Notes under the pieces: generated by a model
Database searches by the model: none
The model's input: only the letters and a program-made list of their open reading frames with translations
What the model was told of the DNA's origin: nothing
Shown: piece after piece, positions 54,018 through 61,620 of the stretch
How positions within the stretch are numbered: position 1 is the stretch's first letter
Layout of the letters: every line of letters begins with the position of its first letter
NCBI GenBank assembly: GCA_964483785.1
Contig: CAZACW010000003.1
Span: 1-64,000, forward strand
Direction of reading: 5' to 3'
From: JABDGZ01 sp964483785
Lineage (GTDB): Bacteria > Omnitrophota > Gorgyraeia > Zapsychrales > Fredricksoniimonadaceae
Length of the DNA stretch: 64,000 bases
Position numbers and translations under genes: made by a program

Positions 54018-55706
54018 TTAGATGTCTTCGGTGACGCGCAGCACCTCGCTGGGGCTGGTCAGGCCCGCGGCCACCTTTTCCCAGCCGTGCTGGCGCAGGG
54101 TCTTCATCCCGTCGGACACGGCCCGGTGCTTGATTTCCCGGCTGGTGGCGCGCGATGTAATGAGGCCGCGGATTTTTTCATTCAGGAGTAGAAATTCGCA
54201 AATGGCCTGGCGGCCGCTGTAGCCGGTCATGCGGCAGGCCTTGCACCCGGTGGCCTCGTAGATCAGCGGGTCAACGATGGTGTTGTTCAGGTCGAATTTA
54301 TATTTGATATTGTCCGTCAGGGTGGTGGCTTTTTTGCACGCGGGGCACAATAGGCGCACCAGGCGCTGGGCCAGGAAACACTCGACGGAAGAGGCGATGA
54401 GGTAGGGCTCGATGCCGATGTCGATCAGGCGCGTGACCCCCGAGGCGGCGTCATTGGTGTGCAAGGTGGAAAAGACCAGATGGCCGGTCAAGGACATTTG
54501 GATGGAAATCTGGGCGGTCTCAAAATCGCGCACCTCCCCCACCATGATCACGTCCGGATCATTGCGCAGGATGGTGCGCAGGGCCGCGGCAAAGGTCAAG
54601 CCTATGAGAGGATTGGCCTGCACCTGGATGGCCCCCTGCAGCTGGTATTCAATGGGGTCTTCCACGGTGATGATCTTGGTGTCCTTGGAGTTGATCGCCG
54701 CCAGGCAGGAATAAAGCGTCGTGGTCTTGCCGCTGCCCGTGGGGCCGGTCAAAAAAATAATGCCGTGCGGCTTGTTGATCAGGACATTCAGGGTCTTGAT
54801 CTCATCGCCGGTAATGCCCAATTCTTCAAAATCATAGAGCCTAAAGGCGTTTAACAGGCGGATCACACAACTTTCCCCGTAGGTGGTCGGCAAAAAGGAC
54901 ACGCGCAAATCCATTTCCGCGCCTTCCACCTTCACCTTGAAACGGCCGTCCTGCGGCAGTCTTTTCTCGGCGATGTTGAGATTCGAAAGGATCTTGATGC
55001 GGGAGATCAGGGCGTCCTTGAAGTAGCGGATGTTTTCCGGGACCTGGGCGTCATATAATTCCCCGTCGATGCGGTAGCGGATGCGCAGTTCATGGCCGAA
55101 GGGCTCGATATGGATGTCCGTGGCCTGGTCCCGGTGGGCATGGAAGAGGATCTGGTTTAAAAACTGGCTGATGGAGGCTTCCGATGATGTCCCGTCGATG
55201 GTTTCCGTGGCCGGGGCCTCGGCGCTCATCATCTCCTTGTCGGACATCATGCGCTCGATGGTCTCGGCGCCAAGCCCATAATGCTCGCGGATGGCTTCGT
55301 TGATGTCTTTTTCTTCGGCCAAAACCGGCTGGATGGGTCCGCGGGCCACCATGGCCAGATCATCCAGGACATTGAGCTTCCAGGGATTGGTCATGGCCAC
55401 GGTCAAGAGGCCGTTTTCGAATTTGACGGGAAAGACCTTGTAATGGTTGACTGCCTTGGCCGGAAGCCGGCTGATGGCCTCGGCCGAAGCTTCGACGGAT
55501 TTCAAGGATACAAAACCGATGTCGAATTTTTCGGCCAGGAGCGGGAACACCGTTTTTTCATCGGTGATCAGGCCCATGTGGACCAGGGTCAGGCCTAAGG
55601 GCTGGCCGGTTTTTTTTTGTTCTTCCAGGGCTTGCTGCAGCTGTTGGGCGGTGATGATCCCTTTTTGGACCAGCAATTCTCCCAATAATTTGTTGCGGTT
55701 TGACAT
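54018..55706 (-). CDS. gspE: Type II secretion ATPase GspE with MshEN-like N-terminal domain
   Basis: The 562-residue protein has Walker A TGPTGSGKTTTLYS (about residue 315), an Asp box, Walker B VGEVRDFETAQI, and a four-cysteine zinc site (LCPACKKA and GCKACRMTGYSG, about 450-490). It powers pseudopilus assembly. The first 60 residues (LLGELLVQKGIITAQQLQQA and PLGLTLVHMGLIT) match the two MshEN motifs that bind c-di-GMP in MshE-like ATPases, but the key Arg of RLG is Leu in the first and Pro in the second. Binding is therefore doubtful. Confidence 0.95.
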   Translation of the reverse strand: MSNRNKLLGELLVQKGIITAQQLQQALEEQKKTGQPLGLTLVHMGLITDEKTVFPLLAEKFDIGFVSLKSVEASAEAISRLPAKAVNHYKVFPVKFENGLLTVAMTNPWKLNVLDDLAMVARGPIQPVLAEEKDINEAIREHYGLGAETIERMMSDKEMMSAEAPATETIDGTSSEASISQFLNQILFHAHRDQATDIHIEPFGHELRIRYRIDGELYDAQVPENIRYFKDALISRIKILSNLNIAEKRLPQDGRFKVKVEGAEMDLRVSFLPTTYGESCVIRLLNAFRLYDFEELGITGDEIKTLNVLINKPHGIIFLTGPTGSGKTTTLYSCLAAINSKDTKIITVEDPIEYQLQGAIQVQANPLIGLTFAAALRTILRNDPDVIMVGEVRDFETAQISIQMSLTGHLVFSTLHTNDAASGVTRLIDIGIEPYLIASSVECFLAQRLVRLLCPACKKATTLTDNIKYKFDLNNTIVDPLIYEATGCKACRMTGYSGRQAICEFLLLNEKIRGLITSRATSREIKHRAVSDGMKTLRQHGWEKVAAGLTSPSEVLRVTEDI

Positions 55707-55720
55707 AGGTTCACCGGTCT

Positions 55721-57304
55721 TTAAGGCACCGGGGTGGTGGATTCATCTCTGGGGAAGGGGTCGTAATAGGTCTTGTTGCCTTTGATGGTCGGAGTTGTTT
55801 CCATGTATTCCTGGGGGCTGATATGCACGTCCCCGTTGATGATATGCGGCGTTAAAAAGATCACGATTTCCGTTTTTTTCATGTTACGGTTTTCCGTGTT
55901 AAAGGCCTTGCCCAAAAACGGCAAGTCGCCCAAGACCGGGATCTTGGTCTTATTGTTGACCAGCTCATCGGTCATCAGCCCGCCGATGATGATGGTGATC
56001 CCGTTTTTGATGCGCACCGTGGTCTGCACCTCGGAGGTGTCCACGATGGGGATCACCGTGCCGTCAGAGGCCGTGAAAGGCTTAGGCTCCTCATTGGAGA
56101 TCTCCGGCTTGATCTTCATGGTGATGTAGCCGTCATCGTGGATGGTCGGCGTCACGTGCAATTTCACGCCGGTATCGATAAAGTTGACGGCCTCCGCCGT
56201 GGTGGAGGCCCCTTGCGCCGGGGTCGTGGTGGTGCTGGTCGTATAGGGAATGGTGGTCCCGATTAAAATGCTGGCTTCCTGGTTGTTGACCACGGCCAGG
56301 CGCGGATCAGAAAGGGTGCGGGACTTGCCAAAGGTGTCTAAGGCCTGCAGGAGCATGTAATACGAGGTCGCGTTGAGCGTCCCGATGGAGGCTGTGCCCA
56401 CTCCGGTGGTGATATTGCCCGGGATGGGGAAATTGCTGATCAAGGTCAGATTGGTGTCTCCGGTCACATGATGCAGGACTTTTTCCCAGTTGATGCCCAT
56501 TTGGTACTGGTCGCCCAGGGTGATCTGCACGATCTTGGCTTCAATGAACACTTCCTTGTCGTTTTTGTCAATGGCCCTGATCATGGTGCCGATTTCCTCA
56601 ATTTTAGGCGGAATGTCCATGACCACCAGGGTGTTGGAGCGGGCGTCGAATTCAATGCTGCCCACGTCCTTAGTCAGCATGGGCCCGATGGTCTTGGCCA
56701 ATTCCTCGGCCTTGGCGTAATTGATGTTAAAGACCTTGGTCTTTAACGGGATGTCGATTTGGTGGATATATTTCATGATGTCCACCAGCTTGCTGTCCGC
56801 AACGTCCTCGACGATGATGCTGTTGGATTTGCTGTCCGCGATCACCTTGCCGCTGAGGCTTTTGATTTGAGTGAGCACAGCCACCACGTCCGCGGCCTTG
56901 GCCGACTGCAGGGAAACGATGGTGCTTTGCATGTTGACCCCGAATTTATGGCCGGTGGCCTGCTCATAATCCGCGGCCGTCATGATCTGGGTCACCCCAT
57001 GGCTCTCGATATAGGCTAAGTCATTGGCCTTAAGGATAATTGTCAGCGCATCATGCACGTCCACATTCTGCAGGAAGATGGTCACCCGGCCGGTGATGCT
57101 TTTGCCGGCGATGATGTTTAAGCCTGACTTGGAGGACAAAAGCTTAAGCACATCATTGATGTCCATGTCCTTGATTTCCAGGGTGTCCAACATGGCAGGC
57201 TTTTGCAATTCTTCCTGGGCCAAGCCCCCGGAGGGGACAAAACAGACGCCCCCTGCCAGAAGCAGGAAAGCAGACAAGGCTGCAGAGCGCATGGAGATGC
57301 TCAT
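55721..57304 (-). CDS. gspD: Type II secretion secretin GspD
   Basis: The 527-residue protein has a signal peptide (about 1-29), a short STN/N0-like domain (DINDVLKLLSSKSGLNIIAG), two or three N domains (VFNINYAKAEELAKTIGPML) and the C-terminal secretin channel (VEAKIVQI-like IEAKIVQITLGD, SRTLSDPRLAVVNNQEASI, and VPVLGDLPFLG-like IPVLGDLPFLGKAF). It is shorter than enteric GspD and close to PilQ in size. It makes the outer-membrane pore and implies a double membrane. It overlaps gspC by 4 bp. Confidence 0.95.
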   Translation of the reverse strand: MSISMRSAALSAFLLLAGGVCFVPSGGLAQEELQKPAMLDTLEIKDMDINDVLKLLSSKSGLNIIAGKSITGRVTIFLQNVDVHDALTIILKANDLAYIESHGVTQIMTAADYEQATGHKFGVNMQSTIVSLQSAKAADVVAVLTQIKSLSGKVIADSKSNSIIVEDVADSKLVDIMKYIHQIDIPLKTKVFNINYAKAEELAKTIGPMLTKDVGSIEFDARSNTLVVMDIPPKIEEIGTMIRAIDKNDKEVFIEAKIVQITLGDQYQMGINWEKVLHHVTGDTNLTLISNFPIPGNITTGVGTASIGTLNATSYYMLLQALDTFGKSRTLSDPRLAVVNNQEASILIGTTIPYTTSTTTTPAQGASTTAEAVNFIDTGVKLHVTPTIHDDGYITMKIKPEISNEEPKPFTASDGTVIPIVDTSEVQTTVRIKNGITIIIGGLMTDELVNNKTKIPVLGDLPFLGKAFNTENRNMKKTEIVIFLTPHIINGDVHISPQEYMETTPTIKGNKTYYDPFPRDESTTPVP

Positions 57305-57795
57305 GGATTTTTACTTACAGGCAAACGGATCTCCTGTCCTTGATAATTGATGATCATGACCTTGCTATCGGCGCTGACGATCTTGATCCCGTCCTGCGGG
57401 TGGTCCTGGTCGATGAAAAAGGTCTGTTTGGCAAAAGCGTCCTCAACGATAAGCTGCGGCTCCTGCGCAATGACAATGCCGACCACCTTCAAATGGGCCG
57501 GAAGCTCTCCTTTGGGCGTATTTTCGATCATGCCCGACGGGCTGACATAGCTCAAGGAAAAGATGTCCCTGGGCTGGACCGCCGGGAGCGCCTCATTGGC
57601 CTTCATCTCCAGCAAGGGCGTGGACAAAGCCAGGCCCTCTTCTTTGGAGGCGGCTGCATGATGATCTTCGGCGTTCACAGTTTCATGCCCTTTGACGGTC
57701 CAAAAAAAGGCCAAATAGGCACAACAGCCCAAGGTCAAGGCCATGGACAGCCGTTGGACCCATTGAATCATCGGCCATGCTATGCGGGGATTCAT
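57301..57795 (-). CDS. gspC: Type II secretion protein GspC-like, first gene of the operon
   Basis: The 164-residue protein has one N-terminal membrane helix (about 15-33) and a periplasmic homology-region-like domain: QPRDIFSLSYVSPSG, LPAHLKVVGIVIAQEPQLIVED, then FFIDQDHPQDGIKIVSADSKVMIINYQGQEI. It links the inner platform to the secretin. There is no PDZ domain. The identity rests on the domain and on its position before gspD. Confidence 0.85.
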   Translation of the reverse strand: MNPRIAWPMIQWVQRLSMALTLGCCAYLAFFWTVKGHETVNAEDHHAAASKEEGLALSTPLLEMKANEALPAVQPRDIFSLSYVSPSGMIENTPKGELPAHLKVVGIVIAQEPQLIVEDAFAKQTFFIDQDHPQDGIKIVSADSKVMIINYQGQEIRLPVSKNP

Positions 57796-57807
57796 ATCTT
57801 TTTTTTA

Positions 57808-57813
57808 ATTATA
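57808..57813 (-). promoter_or_regulatory. -10 element of the gsp operon
   Basis: TATAAT (minus, 57813-57808) is 12 bases before the gspC ATG. The leader would be only five or six bases, with no Shine-Dalgarno. The -35 region (TTTTGA or CTTTTG at 16-17 bp) is poor. Confidence 0.45.
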
Positions 57814-57872
57814 CTCTTTAAATTTTATTTCAAAAGGAAAAGATAAACTTTTTGGGAGGCTTGCACCCTCTT

Positions 57873-57906
57873 TTAAGGAAGCAGGGGTGGGGCCCTGCTT
57901 CCTTAA
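57873..57906 (-). terminator. Strong hairpin after the beta-helix gene
   Basis: TTAAGGAAGCAGGG (57873-57886) and CCCTGCTTCCTTAA (57893-57906) form a perfect 14-bp stem with a 6-base loop, 13 bases after the stop codon at 57919. Only a short run of A/T follows, so termination may be partial and the gsp genes could be read through. Confidence 0.7.
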
Positions 57907-57918
57907 GGTGTTCAGCAA

Positions 57919-60900
57919 TTACTTCACTACAATTTTATTGCCGTTGGACATCGTTGTCCATCCGGAGCTGTCCGTGGCCTTGGCGCTGATGCTATAGGTC
58001 CCTGGACGGACATTGTACCAGACCATCTTATAAGAAGGGCCGCTGTAGGCAGATCCTAAATACAGCCATCCATTGGCATAATAATCCACCTTGGCAATAT
58101 AGCCGCCATGGGCTGTTACGCTTGAGCTCAAGGACAAATTGCTGTAGGCCCTGACCGTGGCATTATTGGCCGGACTCAGCATGGAGACGCTGGGCGCCAT
58201 GTGCGCATTCACAGTGATGTTCACTGCGGGTGCGAAGAACACATTGCCGTTGGTATCCGTGGCCTTGGCCGTAATGCTGTAGGTGCCGGCCTGGGCTGAG
58301 TTCCAATTCACGTTATAGGGGCTGCTGGTGGCCTCGCCCAAATAAATGGAACCCGCATAATAATCGACCCTGGCTGGCGCGCTGTCCGTCACATTGGCCG
58401 TTAAGATGATGTTGGACGGTATGGTGAAGGAAGCGTTGTTAAGCGCAGCTGTAATGACGATGGTCGGCGCGACAACAGGCGCTGTTACCGTAATGCTGAC
58501 AGCGGCTGAAGTAACGCTGACTCCGCCATTGTCCGTGGCGATAGCCGTTAAGCTGTAGCTGCCGGCTGTTGGATTCTGCCATGACAAGGCAAAGGGGCTG
58601 GCTGTGGCCGTGCCCAGCAGGCTTGACCCGCTGTAAAAAGCCACCTTGGAGATGATGCCGTTATTTTCAGAAGCTGAAGCGGCCAGGTTGATCGCAGAAC
58701 CTGCCGTAAAATGACTTCCTCCGGCCGGGCTGGTGATGGAGACCTGCGGCAAAGACGGGACCACAGGCACCACGGGCGCAGCTTTGACCGTGACGGTCAC
58801 CGGCACAGATGAAGCGGTCATGCCGTTGGCGTCCTGGGTCTGGGCCGTGAAGGTATAGGGCCCGGCCTGGATATTAGTATTGATGAAGTTTAAGGAATTA
58901 CCGTTGGCTGAATTCAACAGAACGCCTGCCCCGTTAAAAAGGGAGACCTTGGCAATGCTTCCGTTGGCCTCTGAAGCCGCGGCTGTGACCGTGACATTAT
59001 CGCCGGCTGTAAAGCTGCTGCCATCGGCCGGGCTGGTGATGGCCACGGTCGGCAAAGAAGGAAGCAGCGGCGGTGCGGTCACTGTCACCGTCACCGGCGC
59101 GGATGTTGCCAAAATGCCGTTGGCATCCGTGGCCGTAGCGGTCAAGGCATAACTGCCCGCAGCGATATTGTTCATGACCATGCTATAAGAAGAAAGCCCG
59201 CTGGATCCAAGCAGGGCTGTTCCATTGTAGATGGAGATATTGGTAATGGTCCCATTGGCTTCGGAAGCGGAAGCTGTGATGGTCAGATTGGTCCCGGCGG
59301 TGATGGAAGAGCCGCTGACCGGACTGGTGATGGCCACGGTCGGTGTTGCCAGGACACTGCCGCTGCAGATCCCGTTGGAACACATGACGCTTAAGCATTC
59401 TGCATTAAAAAAGCAGGTGCCGCCGTTGGCGACCAGGGAACCGTGCTGATAGGCGCCGATGTCCCATGAAGTCCCGCGGGCATTGTTATTGTAATCATTG
59501 GATGTTCCGTTTAACGTGATGACCCCGGCCGTACCGATCAAGGGGCTGTTGGCCGTGGGATAAAACTGGTCTGCCAGGCCGGTGCCGGTATATACAAAGG
59601 AACTGTTGAGATTGAAATTGCCGCTGACGCCGGCATTGGCCGGATTGCTGCAGATATCATGACTGCCGGCGCAATCCTGGGGATCATAAACATGATAGAC
59701 CAGATTATTATTTTCAACCACGTGGGCGCAGCTGCCCGCGTCATTTTCCCAGAACCTGGTTTGCTGGGCATCGCCGTTGGTGTAATCCGGCGCGCCGATG
59801 ACTAAGCTGTTGTTGACATTCAGGGCCACATTGCCGCCGCCGCACCAGGATGTGGTCAGCTCAATATTGGTGCCGCCGTTGGAATACAGCGTTGAGTTGG
59901 ACACATTAAAGGAAGTGGTGGTATTGGGCACGGCAAAGACCAGGCCGTCGCCGGCTGCGCGGCAGAAATCATGGCCGTTGACCGGCGGGCAATTGCCGTA
60001 AGAATCGCAGACTGCCGTAAAACTCTGGCCCTGGAAGAAATTGCAGTCATTGATGATCTGGGAATTTTCAATGTTCACCGCGCCGTAGTTCAGCTTCAAT
60101 TGCTGGCTTTCATTGCCTTCGGCCCTGACACGGTAGGCATTGAAGGTCCCGGTGCCGTTGCAATGCAGATTATCGATGCCTCCCTTGGTGTTATAGGAGA
60201 CATTGGTATTGCTCATGTTCACCAAATTGCAGATTCCGCTGCCGGCTTCCATGCCCCAGCCGTCGGCCAGGATAGAGCCGTTGCTGCTGCTGTCATCAGC
60301 GCAATCGTGATAATTTAAGGTGTCAAAGGGATTGCTCGAATGCAGCGGATACACCGAACCGCAGCCGTTAAAGACAATGGTCTCGCCATTGACCGTGGTG
60401 GTGCCGGCCAAGCTCATGGTCCCGCTGTTGCTGATATTCTGGCCCAGGCCCACCCCGCCGGCCCCGTTGCCGTTGATGATATTATTGGTTTCCGTAAAAT
60501 TGCTTAAATTTCCGGTTGTGACCCCCCAATAGGACATGCCGTGGATCCAGTTGTTTTGCAAGTTGATATTGGAGCCGGTCAAGCTGACACCGGTAAGGCC
60601 GTAATTGCCGTAAGGTGAGGAAAATCCATTGTTGGGCTTATGGCAGGCGTTGGGAAAGCCGTTGATCGAGCCTGCAGGATTGGCGCCGTTGGTAACGCAG
60701 GATGAATGCTGGGTGATTTCCAGGTTATTGATGACCGTGTTAGCGCTGTTATTGTCATTCAGGACCTGGACCACTTGTTCACGTCCCCACAGTTGCGGCC
60801 TGTGCGCGCCAATGCCGATCACTGAAGCATTGGACGGTATATTGGCCATGGTGCAGTTTTCAGGCACAGGTGCGTAACAATTACTGCCGTTGGTGGGGGT

Positions 60901-61251
60901 GATCACTCCGGTCACGTCCAGACCAATGGGATACTGGGCCTGGGTGCCGGGATTCATATCGCTGTCGCCCACTATATAAAGGGTGTCCCCGTCTGCCATG
61001 ACGCCTGGACGGTCGCAGGTGTTCCAGCCGGTATTACCGCAGCCGGCCCCCAGCACATACATGGGATTGGACAAGGCGCAGGGTTGATTCAAGCCGCTTC
61101 CAGGATAAACTGCATTGGTGGTTCCAGTGCATTGGACAGGTGTTCCGCCGCCGTCTCTTACGTACCAGGTTGCTGCGGAGGCGTTCACTGCACCCATAGC
61201 CCAGAAGCCCAAGACCATTGTGATGCTGATTGCCAAATTTGTTTTTTTCAT
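57919..61251 (-). CDS. Secreted beta-helix protein with five Ig-like repeats
   Basis: The 1110-residue protein has a signal peptide (about 1-26, VNASA), then a head domain shared with the protein at 61621 (WYVRDGGGTPVQC, GDTLYIVGDSD, RPQLWGREQ). A parallel beta-helix region follows (about 130-590, many short strands with Asn-rich turns such as INGNGAGGVG). A Cys-rich spacer (CFFNAECLSVMCSNGIC, about 612-630) comes next, then five Big_7-like Ig domains (about 636-1110, ITSPxxGS and TATDxNG motifs). It is probably an adhesin or polysaccharide-binding/degrading protein of the cell surface. No PEP-CTERM signal is present. Expression is controlled by the c-di-GMP riboswitch at 61334-61426. Confidence 0.88.
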   Translation of the reverse strand: MKKTNLAISITMVLGFWAMGAVNASAATWYVRDGGGTPVQCTGTTNAVYPGSGLNQPCALSNPMYVLGAGCGNTGWNTCDRPGVMADGDTLYIVGDSDMNPGTQAQYPIGLDVTGVITPTNGSNCYAPVPENCTMANIPSNASVIGIGAHRPQLWGREQVVQVLNDNNSANTVINNLEITQHSSCVTNGANPAGSINGFPNACHKPNNGFSSPYGNYGLTGVSLTGSNINLQNNWIHGMSYWGVTTGNLSNFTETNNIINGNGAGGVGLGQNISNSGTMSLAGTTTVNGETIVFNGCGSVYPLHSSNPFDTLNYHDCADDSSSNGSILADGWGMEAGSGICNLVNMSNTNVSYNTKGGIDNLHCNGTGTFNAYRVRAEGNESQQLKLNYGAVNIENSQIINDCNFFQGQSFTAVCDSYGNCPPVNGHDFCRAAGDGLVFAVPNTTTSFNVSNSTLYSNGGTNIELTTSWCGGGNVALNVNNSLVIGAPDYTNGDAQQTRFWENDAGSCAHVVENNNLVYHVYDPQDCAGSHDICSNPANAGVSGNFNLNSSFVYTGTGLADQFYPTANSPLIGTAGVITLNGTSNDYNNNARGTSWDIGAYQHGSLVANGGTCFFNAECLSVMCSNGICSGSVLATPTVAITSPVSGSSITAGTNLTITASASEANGTITNISIYNGTALLGSSGLSSYSMVMNNIAAGSYALTATATDANGILATSAPVTVTVTAPPLLPSLPTVAITSPADGSSFTAGDNVTVTAAASEANGSIAKVSLFNGAGVLLNSANGNSLNFINTNIQAGPYTFTAQTQDANGMTASSVPVTVTVKAAPVVPVVPSLPQVSITSPAGGSHFTAGSAINLAASASENNGIISKVAFYSGSSLLGTATASPFALSWQNPTAGSYSLTAIATDNGGVSVTSAAVSITVTAPVVAPTIVITAALNNASFTIPSNIILTANVTDSAPARVDYYAGSIYLGEATSSPYNVNWNSAQAGTYSITAKATDTNGNVFFAPAVNITVNAHMAPSVSMLSPANNATVRAYSNLSLSSSVTAHGGYIAKVDYYANGWLYLGSAYSGPSYKMVWYNVRPGTYSISAKATDSSGWTTMSNGNKIVVK

Positions 61252-61285
61252 AACCCACCTCGCCGTTGGGGCATTACATTAAATT

Positions 61286-61325
61286 AAAAAACCTATTCCT
61301 CGTTTGCACAAAGAATAGGTTTTTT
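61286..61325 (-). terminator. Riboswitch expression-platform terminator
   Basis: On the minus strand AAAAAACCTATTC (61325-61313) pairs with GAATAGGTTTTTT (61298-61286). The loop and stem contain CTTTGTGC and CCTAT, which are complementary to the aptamer core at 61379-61393. It lies 35 bases before the start codon of the beta-helix gene. Confidence 0.88.
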
Positions 61326-61333
61326 AATGGTGA

Positions 61334-61426
61334 ATATGGCAACTGGCTACCTGTCCGGGCTACGGCCCGGGGTAAGGCCCTATAGCTTTGTGCCCCACCC
61401 TTTCGGGTGGTTTACCTTTTACATAT
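61334..61426 (-). promoter_or_regulatory. Cyclic-di-GMP-I (GEMM-I) riboswitch
   Basis: The minus strand has the same GEMM-I landmarks as the first copy: GGTAAACC, a CACCCGAAAGGGTG stem with GAAA tetraloop, GGCACAAAGC, a GC-rich second arm, and GGTAGCCAGTTGCC. ATATG and CATAT close the outer stem. The stems differ from those of the first copy by compensatory changes. It fills the 369-base gap upstream of the beta-helix gene together with its promoter and terminator; nothing else is evident in 61464-61620. Confidence 0.93.
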
Positions 61427-61434
61427 CTAAGCGA

Positions 61435-61463
61435 AGCATAACACGTAATTCTTGTGTTGTCAA
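61435..61463 (-). promoter_or_regulatory. Sigma-70-type promoter of the beta-helix riboswitch transcript
   Basis: The minus strand has TTGACA (61463-61458) and TATGCT (61440-61435) with exactly 17 bp between them. Transcription would start near 61428, at the beginning of the aptamer. Confidence 0.85.
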
Positions 61464-61620
61464 GTTTACTAAAAATCAAATATAATTTGATATTAGGTAT
61501 ATTATTTGCCTAATAATCAAAGTATATTTTTGCGGTCAAGATTAAAAAGATCGATGTCAAATTCGACAGAAACAGGTTTTTATCCTAAAAAATTATTGTA
61601 AACCTTAGATAGATATTGAA

